Origin: Polaromonas sp. CG_9.7 | GTDB lineage: Bacteria; Pseudomonadota; Gammaproteobacteria; Burkholderiales; Burkholderiaceae_C | Assembly: GCF_015752205.1 (NCBI RefSeq) | Contig: NZ_JADOVG010000002.1 | Coordinates: 329,857-393,856 of the forward strand | Direction of reading: 5' to 3' | DNA length: 64,000 nt | The notes under the pieces: model-generated | The model's database searches: none | Told to the model about the DNA's origin: nothing | What the model saw: only the letters and a program-made list of their open reading frames with translations | Position numbers and translations under genes: made by a program | In this document: piece after piece, positions 1 through 7,746 of the stretch | Numbering within the stretch: position 1 is the stretch's first letter | Layout: the number at the start of each line of letters is the position of its first letter

Positions 1-677
1 TGGCTGCTGAAACGATTGCCCTGCACACGATTTTTGAACTGGTGCGCGCCACCGGGGCGCGCGTCCACCTGTGCCGCATCAGCAGCGCAGCCGGCGTGGC
101 GCTGGTGGCCCGTGCCAAGGCCGAAGGCCTGGACGTGACCTGCGACGTCAGCATCAACAGCCTGCACCTGACCGATGTGGACATTGGCTACTTCGACAGC
201 CGGATGCGCCTGGACCCGCCGCTGCGCCAGCAGCGCGACCGCGATGCGCTGCGCCTGGGGCTGCTTGACGGTACGGTCGATGCGTTGGTGTCAGACCACA
301 CGCCGGTCGGCGCGGATGCCAAGACCCTGCCGTTCGCCGAAGCTGAGGCCGGTGCCACCGGTCTGGAACTGCTGCTGGGGCTGGCCTGCAAATGGGGCCT
401 GGAGAGTGATGCGGGCATGTGCCGGGCGCTGGCTGTGCTGACCAGCGAACCGGCGCGCATCCTTGGCCCTGCACTGGGCACGCTGCAAGCCAGCGCGGGC
501 CGGCTGGTCAAGGGCGGCGTGGCCGATGTCTGTGTGTTTGATCCTGCCAGCGAGTGGACGGTCGAGCCTGCTGCCTTGCGCAGCCAAGGCAAGCACACAC
601 CGTTTTCCGGGCACGCCCTGCCAGCTGCGGTTCGCTACACCCTGGTCGGCGGGCAACTCGCTTTCGAGCGCGGCTGA
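1..677 (+). CDS. pyrX: Dihydroorotase-like protein, probably non-catalytic PyrX subunit (5' truncated)
   Basis: The frame is open from base 3, so the gene starts before the window; about 225 C-terminal residues are visible. The sequence aligns with class I dihydroorotases of pyrimidine synthesis: an HLCRISSA segment sits where the HxxHxST zinc motif belongs, followed by SINSLHLTD in place of PHHLxLTD, and SDHTPVGADAKTLPF in place of DHAPH...K. In each case a metal-binding or catalytic His is replaced (by Arg, Asn/Ser and Val). That pattern matches the inactive PyrC' paralogues that serve as structural partners of aspartate transcarbamoylase. I infer that pyrB lies just upstream, outside the window. 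An inactive role is inferred from these substitutions only; the N-terminal metal ligands cannot be seen. Confidence 0.8.
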   Translation, partial: AAETIALHTIFELVRATGARVHLCRISSAAGVALVARAKAEGLDVTCDVSINSLHLTDVDIGYFDSRMRLDPPLRQQRDRDALRLGLLDGTVDALVSDHTPVGADAKTLPFAEAEAGATGLELLLGLACKWGLESDAGMCRALAVLTSEPARILGPALGTLQASAGRLVKGGVADVCVFDPASEWTVEPAALRSQGKHTPFSGHALPAAVRYTLVGGQLAFERG

Positions 678-730
678 GCCATGCCTGCCGGCTGTTTTCC
701 TCTGGCCGGCAACGAATCTGCAGGCGCCTG

Positions 731-1468
731 ATGCGGCGCATCCGGGCTTGCTGGCGTTTGCTGCGCGTTTTTTTGCATATCCTGGCCGGTCTGTGGATTG
801 CCGCCGTGCGCCTGCCGCGCCTGCAGCCGGTCGCCCAAAGCGCCCAGGTTCAGGTCTGGTCCCTGGCGCTGCTGGGCCATATCGGCATTGCGCTCGAAGT
901 TCGCGGCCAGCCGCCTGTTTTGGGTCCGGTGCTGCTGGTGGCCAACCACATTTCCTGGCTCGATATTCCGGTGATGCACGCTGCGCGGCATTGCCGCTTC
1001 GTTTCCAAGTCCGACATCAAGGACTGGCCGCTCGTCGGCACGCTGGCCACGGCGGCCGGCACGCTGTACATCGAGCGCTCTTCGCGCCGTGATGCCCTGC
1101 GCGTGGTGCAACTGATGCGCGATGCCCTGCTGACAGGCGAGGTGCTGGCGGTGTTCCCCGAAGGCACCACCGGCGATGGCTTGAGTGTGCTGCCTTTTCA
1201 TGCCAACTTGCTGCAAGCCGCTGTGTCGGCCGATGCGCCAGCCCAGCCCGTGGGCCTGCGCTTCATTGACAAGGCCAGCGGCCAGCCCAGCCACGCGCCA
1301 AGCTATGTGGGGAGCGACACCTTGCTGGGTTCGATCTGGCGCACCTTGTCCGCCCCGCCAATCGTGGCTGTGGTGCATTACGGAGAACCCGAACAGGCTG
1401 CAGGGCGCGACCGGCGTGCCTGGAGCGCGCAGTTGCGCAGCAGCGTGGACGGCCTGCGTCGGGGCTGA
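731..1468 (+). CDS. plsC: 1-acyl-sn-glycerol-3-phosphate acyltransferase (PlsC/LPLAT family)
   Basis: This 245-residue protein has the two hallmark acyltransferase motifs: NHISWLD (HX4D, residues 72-78, catalytic His73 and Asp78) and FPEGTTGDG (about residue 142, phosphate binding). A hydrophobic helix near residues 10-30 should anchor it in the inner membrane, where it would acylate lysophosphatidic acid at sn-2. The frame is open further upstream, but ATG 731 gives the usual length and a typical basic-then-hydrophobic N-terminus. It follows the dihydroorotase-like gene by 53 bases and is probably cotranscribed with it. An ornithine-lipid OlsA-type activity cannot be excluded by sequence. 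Confidence 0.85.
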   Translation: MRRIRACWRLLRVFLHILAGLWIAAVRLPRLQPVAQSAQVQVWSLALLGHIGIALEVRGQPPVLGPVLLVANHISWLDIPVMHAARHCRFVSKSDIKDWPLVGTLATAAGTLYIERSSRRDALRVVQLMRDALLTGEVLAVFPEGTTGDGLSVLPFHANLLQAAVSADAPAQPVGLRFIDKASGQPSHAPSYVGSDTLLGSIWRTLSAPPIVAVVHYGEPEQAAGRDRRAWSAQLRSSVDGLRRG

Positions 1469-1518
1469 GGCCTTGCCTGCGGGAGGGGTCTGAAAGGAGT
1501 CCCTCGGGCCTGGCTGAC

Positions 1519-2658
1519 TTATGCTACTGAATTAATAGCAGGAAAAGCATGATTGGTATGCGCAAAAGGCATATTTTTTTGAGGATTTTCCTCTATTTCG
1601 CGTACAAAGGTCACCACGTGGTCCATTTCAGCGCGAATGCCCACCCATTCGCCGATTGCATGGTCATGGTGGCTGGGCACATGGGCCAGCAATGCTTCGC
1701 CGCTGGCCAGCTGCATGGTGTACAAAAATTCTGAACCACGAAACGACTTGCGGATGATCCGGGCTTTCACCGGCGCGTTGTCGTCGTGCACGATGTCGTC
1801 GGCGCGCAGCAGCACGTCGCATTCGCCGCCCGGGTAGCTCGACGGCAGCGGGCATTCGTCCCGCCCGACCAGGTCGCCCAACGGGGTGCGCGCCACCACG
1901 CCGCTTTCCTGGTGCATCAAGGTGGCCGGCACAAATACGCCATGGCCGATGAAGTCAGCGACGAAGCGCGTGGCCGGCCGGTGGTACAGCGCATAGGCGT
2001 CTTCCCACTGGTGCAGGTGGCCTTCATGCATCACACCAATACGGTCACCGATGGCAAAAGCCTCGAGCTGGTCGTGCGTCACAAACAGGGCAGTGGCGCC
2101 CGCCGCTTTCAGAATGCCGCGCACTTCATGCGCCAGCCGTTCGCGCAGATCGACATCGAGGTTGGAAAACGGCTCGTCCAGCAACAGCAGGCGCGGCCCT
2201 GGGGCCAGCGCCCTGGCCAGCGCCACGCGTTGCTGCTGCCCGCCTGACAACTCGTGGGGAAAGACCTTGTGGGCATGGCCCATGCCGACCAGTTCCAGCA
2301 CCTCGTCAACGCGCCTGCCGCGAGCCGAAGCGCTCAGGTGGTTCAGGCCGAAGGCCACGTTGCGCGCCACGTCAAGGTGCGGAAACAGCGCGTAATCCTG
2401 GAACACCATGCCGATCTGGCGCGACTCGGGAGGCAAGTGACACTGCGGGCTGCTGACAATTTGTCCAGCCAGCCGGATGCTTCCTGCCTGGGCGCGTTCC
2501 AGCCCCGCCACGGCGCGCAGCAGCGTGGTCTTGCCGCAGCCCGATGGCCCGATCAGCACGCCGATCTCGCCGGCCTGCAAATTAAAGGACACGCCATCGA
2601 CCGCCGCATGGCGGCTTTTTGCGTAATGCACACCGAGTTGGGAGACTTCGAGAAACAT
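1519..2658 (-). CDS. fbpC: Ferric iron ABC transporter ATP-binding protein
   Basis: A 379-residue ATPase of the FbpC/PotA-like importer class. It has Walker A GPSGCGKTT, signature LSGGQQQR, Walker B LLLLDEPFSNLD and H-loop VTHDQLEA, followed by a C-terminal TOBE-like region from about residue 240. It should energise Fe3+ import through the divergently encoded permease FbpB. ATG 2658 (MFLEVSQLG) was chosen because homology begins there; the frame stays open another 230 bases into the divergent gene. The last residues (PAINSVA) are encoded by a copy of the dispersed palindrome at 1522-1540, so the tail may be acquired. No periplasmic binding protein (fbpA) is adjacent. Confidence 0.85.
   Translation of the reverse strand: MFLEVSQLGVHYAKSRHAAVDGVSFNLQAGEIGVLIGPSGCGKTTLLRAVAGLERAQAGSIRLAGQIVSSPQCHLPPESRQIGMVFQDYALFPHLDVARNVAFGLNHLSASARGRRVDEVLELVGMGHAHKVFPHELSGGQQQRVALARALAPGPRLLLLDEPFSNLDVDLRERLAHEVRGILKAAGATALFVTHDQLEAFAIGDRIGVMHEGHLHQWEDAYALYHRPATRFVADFIGHGVFVPATLMHQESGVVARTPLGDLVGRDECPLPSSYPGGECDVLLRADDIVHDDNAPVKARIIRKSFRGSEFLYTMQLASGEALLAHVPSHHDHAIGEWVGIRAEMDHVVTFVREIEENPQKNMPFAHTNHAFPAINSVA
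1522..1567. repeat. Dispersed GCTATT/AATAGC palindrome, copy 1 (overlaps fbpC 3' end)
   Basis: TGCTACTGAATTAATAGCA followed by an AAAAGC/GCGC-containing tail. It forms the last codons of fbpC; read on the minus strand the core gives Ala-Ile-Asn-Ser-Val-Ala-stop. Confidence 0.55.
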
Positions 2659-2671
2659 GGGTTGATTGTAG

Positions 2672-2692
2672 ATGCTTACAATTCTCATTTGC
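2672..2692. promoter_or_regulatory. Possible Fur box between fbpC and fbpB
   Basis: On the minus strand the sequence reads GCAAATGAGAATTGTAAGCA, containing the GAGAAT core with an imperfect inverted partner, as in Fur operators. It lies 14 bases before fbpC and about 77 bases before fbpB, so one site could control both iron genes. Judged by eye only; several positions deviate from the 19-bp consensus. Confidence 0.35.
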
Positions 2693-2768
2693 AGTAACTG
2701 GCTGCAGACACCACGGCGCGAGCGGGCAAGGCAGGAGCCGGCCGGCAGCAGCCTTCCATCGGGTTTCA

Positions 2769-4394
2769 ATGTTCCGCCGACTCTTTTTTCGCTTTGTTCC
2801 TTCCGCATTTTTGCTGCTGCTTGTAGCATTCCTGACGCTGCCGGTGCTGGCGGTGGCGCTGTCCTGGCTCGAATTCGACGCTGCAGCACGTTCCATCCTG
2901 ACGCAGATGCTGCAGACGGTGCTGCCCGACTACACCTGGACGTCGCTGCTGCTTTGCCTGCTGGTCGGCACAGGCGTCGCTGTCGTTGGCATGGCCACGG
3001 CCAGTGCGGTCACGTTGTTCGAGTTTCCGGGCAGGCGCACCTTTGAATGGGCCTTGCTGCTGCCGCTGGCCATGCCCGCTTATGTGCTGGCCTATGCTTA
3101 CACCGACTTTTTGCAATATGGCGGGCCGCTGCAAACCTGGCTGCGCACGACTTTCGGGCTGCAAGGGAGGCTGTTGCCAGAAGTGCGCAGCCTGGGCGGC
3201 GCGGTGCTGGTGTTCACGGTGGCGCTATACCCGTATGTCTATCTGCTGGCGCGCACTGCCCTGTCCGAACGTGCTGCGCATCTGATGGAAGCGGCGCGGC
3301 TGCTGGGTGCGCCGCTGTCACGGCGCATCCGCGAGGTCGCCCTGCCGCTGGCGCGGCCGGCGGTGGCGGCTGGCGTTGCGCTGGCGCTGATGGAAACGCT
3401 GGCGGACTTTGGCGTGTCCAGTTACTTTGGCATCCAGACCTTCACCGCCGGCATTTACAAAGCCTGGTTGTCAATGGACAACCGCATGGCGGCCGCGCAA
3501 CTGGCGACCGTGCTGCTGGTGTTCGTGGCGGTGCTGCTGCGCATCGAGCACAGTGCCCAGCGGCGCATGCGCTTTGCCGCTGGCCGTGGCGCGCGCGCCG
3601 GTTCTGCGGACGCCGTGCCAGTGCCCTTGCACGGTGGACGTGCAGCGCTGGCCTGGGGTATTTGCGCCGCACCGATCGCTTTTGGCTTCGTTCTGCCGGT
3701 GTTGTTCATGCTGCGGCCGCTGGTGCTGGGCTGGGACAACCTGCTCTGGGACCAGTTTGCCCACTGGACGCTGAACAGCCTGTGGCTTGCAGGGCTCAGC
3801 GCCGTGCTGGCCACCGCATTGGCGCTGGGCTTGGCGTTTGCCGTGCGGCGCCAGCCTGACCTGCTGACCCGCAGCGCGGTGCAACTGGCCAGCCTGGGCT
3901 ATGCCGTCCCGGGTGCGGTCATCGTCGTTGGGTTGCTGCTGCCGGTGGGCTGGCTGCAGGCGGCCGCGCCGCAAACCGGCGCCGGTTACTGGGTCACCGC
4001 CACCGTACTGGGTGTTGTCTGGGCCTACCTTGTGCGTTTCAGCGCGGTGGCTCTTCAAAGCATCCAGAGTGGCTATTCGCGCATTCCGGCCAGCTTTGAC
4101 GACAGTGCCCGCATGCTCGGCACCACTGGCGCCGGCCTGCTGGCGCGGGTGCACTGGCCACTGCTTCAGCGCTCGGTAGCCGTGGCAGGCTTGCTGGTGT
4201 TTGTCGATGTGATGAAGGAGCTGCCCGCGACGCTGGTGCTGCGGCCCTTCAACAGCGACACTCTGGCCGTGGTGACCTACCAGCTGGCGCGCGACGAGCG
4301 CTTGGGCGAGGCGGCGCTGCCAGCGCTGGCACTGGTGCTGGTCGGACTGCTGCCAGTGGCTTTGTTGAGCCGCACCCTTCGCGCCAGAAAATAA
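2769..4394 (+). CDS. fbpB: Ferric iron ABC transporter permease, two fused permease halves
   Basis: A 541-residue integral membrane protein with about twelve hydrophobic segments arranged as two binding-protein-dependent permease halves. Each half carries an EAA-type loop: EAARLLGAPLSRRIREVALP near residue 175 and DDSARMLGTTGAGLLARVHW near residue 443. This architecture is typical of FbpB/SfuB iron(III) permeases. Start ATG 2769 (MFRRLFFRF) is preferred over upstream in-frame codons because it puts the first membrane helix at the N-terminus and clears the divergent fbpC start. Partner of FbpC; the substrate is assigned by family and by the Fur-like site. Confidence 0.85.
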   Translation: MFRRLFFRFVPSAFLLLLVAFLTLPVLAVALSWLEFDAAARSILTQMLQTVLPDYTWTSLLLCLLVGTGVAVVGMATASAVTLFEFPGRRTFEWALLLPLAMPAYVLAYAYTDFLQYGGPLQTWLRTTFGLQGRLLPEVRSLGGAVLVFTVALYPYVYLLARTALSERAAHLMEAARLLGAPLSRRIREVALPLARPAVAAGVALALMETLADFGVSSYFGIQTFTAGIYKAWLSMDNRMAAAQLATVLLVFVAVLLRIEHSAQRRMRFAAGRGARAGSADAVPVPLHGGRAALAWGICAAPIAFGFVLPVLFMLRPLVLGWDNLLWDQFAHWTLNSLWLAGLSAVLATALALGLAFAVRRQPDLLTRSAVQLASLGYAVPGAVIVVGLLLPVGWLQAAAPQTGAGYWVTATVLGVVWAYLVRFSAVALQSIQSGYSRIPASFDDSARMLGTTGAGLLARVHWPLLQRSVAVAGLLVFVDVMKELPATLVLRPFNSDTLAVVTYQLARDERLGEAALPALALVLVGLLPVALLSRTLRARK

Positions 4395-4566
4395 CCGGTC
4401 AAGGCCCAGCCCGGCTGTAGTCATCCGACTACCGGCTCAAAATCTGCCGGCCTACTTATTGGCAACCCGGCCTTGGATAGCATCTTCTTTCTGCAATCAG
4501 GGACGGTTGTCCTTGCGGCATTCTCCGGAAAGTCACGCAGAGCGACATCATCACGAGGAGAAAAAA

Positions 4567-4788
4567 ATGAACCAAGATCGAGTGGAAGGTAACTGGCTTC
4601 AGTTCAAAGGCAAGGTCAAGGAGCAGTGGGGCAAGCTGACCGATGATGACCTTGATGTCATTGCCGGCAAGCGCGACCAGTTGCTGGGAAAAATCCAGGA
4701 GCGTCATGGCTTGACACACGAAGAAGCCGAAACCCAAGTCAACGACTGGCATGAACGCAACCCGACCAATTTTTTCGAGCGTTACTGA
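4567..4788 (+). CDS. CsbD-family stress protein
   Basis: This 73-residue hydrophilic protein begins MNQDRVEGNWLQFKGKVKE and continues with WGKLTDDDLDVIAGKRDQLLGKIQ, the diagnostic CsbD domain (E. coli YjbJ type). CsbD proteins accumulate under general stress and on entry to stationary phase; their molecular role is unknown. The C-terminal segment WHERNPTNFFERY is a common proteobacterial extension. A good ribosome binding site (GAGGAG) ends six bases before ATG 4567 and fixes the start. It lies 69 bases upstream of another small, probably stress-related gene in the same direction. Confidence 0.9.
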   Translation: MNQDRVEGNWLQFKGKVKEQWGKLTDDDLDVIAGKRDQLLGKIQERHGLTHEEAETQVNDWHERNPTNFFERY

Positions 4789-4857
4789 GTAGCCGCGTTT
4801 CAAGCGTCTGCTTCAAAATCTAAAAATCAACGTCCTCAATCTTTTCAAGGAATTATC

Positions 4858-5427
4858 ATGAAAACCAAAATTTTGATGCTCAGCATGGCCATGTCGTGTG
4901 TTTTTGCTGGCAACGCCTTGGCGATGACCAAAGCTGAATACGACATGCAGAAAAAACAGGTCAGCGCTGACTACAAGGTCAACCGCGAAAAATGCGGCAG
5001 CCTGAAAGACAATGCCAAGGACATTTGCACCGCTCAGGCCAAAGGCGCACAAAAGGTTTCCGAAGCCGAACTCGAATCCCAGTACAAGCCAAGCGCCAAG
5101 CACACCCGCGATGTCGCGATGACCAAGGCCGACACGGCTTACAACATTGCCAAGGAACGGTGTGACGACTTGGCTGGTAACGCCAAGGATGTCTGCGTGA
5201 AGGATGCCAAGGCCGCGCAGGTGAAAGCCAGGGAAGAGGCGAAGGTTGCCCAGGCTTCCACCGATGCCAATGTCAACAAGAATGCCAATGTGAAGGAAAC
5301 CCGCAAAGAAGCCAATTCAGAAATCCGCGAAGCCGATTACAAGGCGGCAAAAGAGCGTTGCGACAGCCTGGCGGGTAATGCCAAGGACACCTGTCAGGCT
5401 GATGCCAAGGCCAAGTTTGGCATGTGA
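4858..5427 (+). CDS. Exported protein with three Cys-pair repeats (TolA-like annotation in relatives)
   Basis: This 189-residue protein has a signal peptide (cleavage probably after GNALA, residue 22). The mature part is Lys/Ala/Asp-rich and helical, with three copies of a unit of the form Y-x-AKE(R/K)C-(x)10-C...AKA. The cysteine pairs are at residues 46/57, 102/113 and 168/179, each spaced eleven residues apart. The best-conserved core is LAGNAKD. Pairs in a helix at this spacing could form intramolecular disulphides in the periplasm. Similar proteins in Burkholderiales are labelled cell-envelope or TolA-like, but no TolA domain is visible and the function is unknown. AAGGA precedes ATG 4858. 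Confidence 0.75.
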   Translation: MKTKILMLSMAMSCVFAGNALAMTKAEYDMQKKQVSADYKVNREKCGSLKDNAKDICTAQAKGAQKVSEAELESQYKPSAKHTRDVAMTKADTAYNIAKERCDDLAGNAKDVCVKDAKAAQVKAREEAKVAQASTDANVNKNANVKETRKEANSEIREADYKAAKERCDSLAGNAKDTCQADAKAKFGM

Positions 5428-5483
5428 TGCGGTTTTAAGTGCGAGTCTGGACACTCCAGACCGCTGATGCTTATGCCTTGATG

Positions 5484-5512
5484 ATCCCGGACTTGTGCAA
5501 ACAATCCGGGAT
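5484..5512 (+). terminator. Hairpin downstream of the Cys-repeat gene
   Basis: ATCCCGGA and TCCGGGAT form a perfect 8-bp stem with a 13-base loop, followed by a T-rich but interrupted tract. It ends the transcript of the 4858-5427 gene. Confidence 0.5.
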
Positions 5513-5527
5513 TTCTGATTTTCAATT

Positions 5528-5572
5528 TAGCTATTGTTTTGATAGCTTAAAACGTATGCAGGAAAAGCGCAT
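5528..5572. repeat. Dispersed GCTATT/AATAGC palindrome, copy 2
   Basis: TAGCTATTGTTTTGATAGCT followed by a GCAGGAAAAGCGC tail resembling the tail of copy 1. It lies between the hairpin and the 3' end of the Stealth gene. Confidence 0.6.
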
Positions 5573-5602
5573 AAAGCCATTTTCTTCTAAAGTAGTACTG
5601 CT

Positions 5603-6706
5603 TCAGGCCGCCATGCGCAGCTCGCCTTCCCATTCAAACGATGACGGGTTGGGCAGGAGCTTTTCAAGGGTTTGCGCAATTCTCAGCAGGCGCGGATCAT
5701 CGGCTGCTGCTTCGTCGCAGGTGTCGTTGATGCAGAAAAATGGCAAGCTGCCAAAGTTTTGTATCAATGCGTCGAACTGCTGCGTCGCTTCGGCATCGCC
5801 CGTGTTGATGTAGAGCGGATCAAGCACCTGCTGCTCGGCGTAACCCATCTGCACCATCCAGCGTGGCGCCAGGTCCGGAACAATGGGTGGAATTTGCCAA
5901 GAGCGGAACACAGTGGAACGAACCTGGGCAAACCAGCCTTGAGCCAGGTGTTCAAGTTCGTGCATCAAGCTTTTCCGCATGGCGCGCGGCGCGTGAGAAT
6001 AAACCTGGGGAAGGTGCCGGTAGTGCGGATAGCGCTTGGTAAGCCAGCGTCCGGACTTGATTGATGCGTTGACAAGCGCGGTCTCGTCCGGCTGCAGGAC
6101 CTCAGGATGCACTGCTGACACGGGTTCCAGAAACACCTTTAGCCGACCTTCAAACCACCAGGCCGGATTGACCTTCTTGCCAAAAAATACGTCGTCGTTC
6201 AGATAAATGAAACGTTCGGACAGGCCGGGTATGTGGTGCAGGTAGGACTCGATATGACCCGAATCAAACACCTCCGGCGACGTGGGCGCAAGCAGATGGC
6301 GATGGTCTACCAGTGTCACCCGGCTTGACGGCCGTAACCAAGCAGGCGTTTGCCCATCAGTCACGATATACACGTGGCCATGGTCCGGGAAAAAGCGTTC
6401 AAGTGCACGCAGGTTGAACAGCAGTTCCGAATTGTCCCGGAAACGGCCAGCCACATTTCCAAAAGCGGCCAACTCTTCACCGTTTTGGCCGGCCCAGGCG
6501 GCATAGGCACGATGGCGCTTGAGCAGCCAGACAGGATCGGCACCGTTCACCCAGAGGTAAACAATATCGATCCGTCCTGGATTTTTACCTGGACCATGGG
6601 TCGAATTTTTCAATGTTTGCTTGTCCTTGTTGTTTAAGGCGTGAGTACGTTCAGCATTATTTGCAGGAGGCAAGGTGAAAGCCCGAAAAATTAAAGACAA
6701 CGGCAC
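5603..6706 (-). CDS. Stealth-family sugar-1-phosphate transferase (capsule/exopolysaccharide type)
   Basis: This 367-residue protein carries the four conserved Stealth regions: CR1 IDIVYLWVNGADP (about residue 46), CR2 with RDNSELLFNLRALE and VYIVTDGQTPAWL (about 88-125), CR3 HIESYLHHIPGLSERFIYLN with NDDVFFGK (about 150-175), and the short CR4 near the C-terminus (SSFEWE). The family transfers hexose-1-phosphate to build phosphodiester-linked polysaccharides such as meningococcal capsules. No other polysaccharide gene is nearby, so acceptor and product are unknown. The start is uncertain: the only codon before CR1 that gives this length is GTG 6706, with no clear ribosome site. It borders an AT-rich stretch, consistent with acquisition. 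Confidence 0.8.
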   Translation of the reverse strand: MPLSLIFRAFTLPPANNAERTHALNNKDKQTLKNSTHGPGKNPGRIDIVYLWVNGADPVWLLKRHRAYAAWAGQNGEELAAFGNVAGRFRDNSELLFNLRALERFFPDHGHVYIVTDGQTPAWLRPSSRVTLVDHRHLLAPTSPEVFDSGHIESYLHHIPGLSERFIYLNDDVFFGKKVNPAWWFEGRLKVFLEPVSAVHPEVLQPDETALVNASIKSGRWLTKRYPHYRHLPQVYSHAPRAMRKSLMHELEHLAQGWFAQVRSTVFRSWQIPPIVPDLAPRWMVQMGYAEQQVLDPLYINTGDAEATQQFDALIQNFGSLPFFCINDTCDEAAADDPRLLRIAQTLEKLLPNPSSFEWEGELRMAA

Positions 6707-7434
6707 ATCACAATTGAAGAGTGGAAAACCGGGGCAATTTTTGGTCTGTCCTTCATTTAGAAAGTTTTAATAAGTAAAGATGCCCTTTGCGCTTATTTTT
6801 ATTGCAAATATTGCTATTTAAAAAATAGCATTCAGACCAGTATTAATGGTTTGACCAAAAGTGGCCAAAACACGGGTTTTTTCAACGCCCTGTATTTCCA
6901 CTAAAAGCAATTTCATTGAAAATCTTGATGGCGTAACATTTTAATTAAATCTGATACAAAAATATTTCTTGAAAAAGAATGGCGTTTTTTGGCTTGGGCT
7001 TAGCTGCTTTCAAAAGGCAGTTTCAAGTAAGTTTTATTGCTACGAGGTGGAAGGCGAGGCACACGCTGATGGATAGATTGGTGTCGGGCGTTGATTCGTT
7101 ACAGCGTCAAGTGGCAACAAAATCCAGATCACGCGAAGATGGGTGTCAAAACAGATGGTGAAGTGGGTGCATGTCGCTTTTGTGAAAAAACAACAATTTG
7201 CAAAAAGCCGTGACCAAGTCACGGGTCCAAAAAAGTCTGCCTTACTTGCCTATAACCATCCAAAAATCGAGCCTGTCGCGAAGCGGGCCCTTGTCGGTGA
7301 GTGCCATCTGTTGTTATTTCAAGTAGTAATCAATACAGTGGGTGATTCCGCCATGCTGCTGAAAGCCAAGCACAATGAACAGCGAGCGCAGAGCGCATTA
7401 AACAGATCATCACACTCATGACAAGGCTGCAAAA
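6707..7434. other. AT-rich stretch without a recognisable gene
   Basis: These 728 bases lie between the divergent Stealth and cupin genes and are clearly richer in A+T than the surroundings. Short open frames at about 6979-7161 and 7143-7421 have no ribosome site, no domain and poor codon use. A dispersed palindrome sits at 6812-6830. The stretch may hold promoters for both flanking genes or the remains of a lost gene. Confidence 0.5.
6812..6830. repeat. Dispersed GCTATT/AATAGC palindrome, copy 3
   Basis: TGCTATTTAAAAAATAGCA, a near-perfect palindrome in the AT-rich gap, preceded by a GCGCTTAT-like arm. Confidence 0.6.
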
Positions 7435-7701
7435 ATGAATCAAGAAAATTTTATGGAAATTCTTGTTCGGGAAGGATTCAAGGAAGTGGTGACCGTCACG
7501 CGGGAACCCGACGGATCTCTTGAAATGCACACGCATCCTTTCGAGGCCAAAGCGCTGATCCTCAGGGGTGAATTGCAACTGCAGGCCGGGGATGAAGACC
7601 GCTGCTACCGGGTCGGCCAGGTGTTTCATCTGCTTGCAGGTGTTCGGCATTCCGAGCAATACGGGCCTGAAGGCGTGACGTATCTGGTGGGTCGTCGATA
7701 A
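7435..7701 (+). CDS. Small cupin-domain protein
   Basis: An 88-residue single-domain cupin. The first cupin motif is visible as HTHPFEAKALILRGELQL (metal-ligand His pair followed by the Gly-containing turn), and the second as GQVFHLLAGVRHSEQYGPEG. Small stand-alone cupins of this kind bind a metal or small ligand; some are AraC-like sensor domains without a DNA-binding part. No substrate can be assigned. ATG 7435 is preceded by a weak ACAAGG site. It is convergent with gspF, whose stop lies 45 bases away. Confidence 0.75.
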   Translation: MNQENFMEILVREGFKEVVTVTREPDGSLEMHTHPFEAKALILRGELQLQAGDEDRCYRVGQVFHLLAGVRHSEQYGPEGVTYLVGRR

Positions 7702-7746
7702 CTGTCCGTGCATGGGCAAAGCCCTGCTTGGCCACGGCTGCCCGGT

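Noticed and set aside
6979..7421. Two overlapping short frames in the AT-rich gap (60 and 92 codons)
   Set aside because: No ribosome site, unusual composition and no resemblance to any domain; described as non-coding instead.
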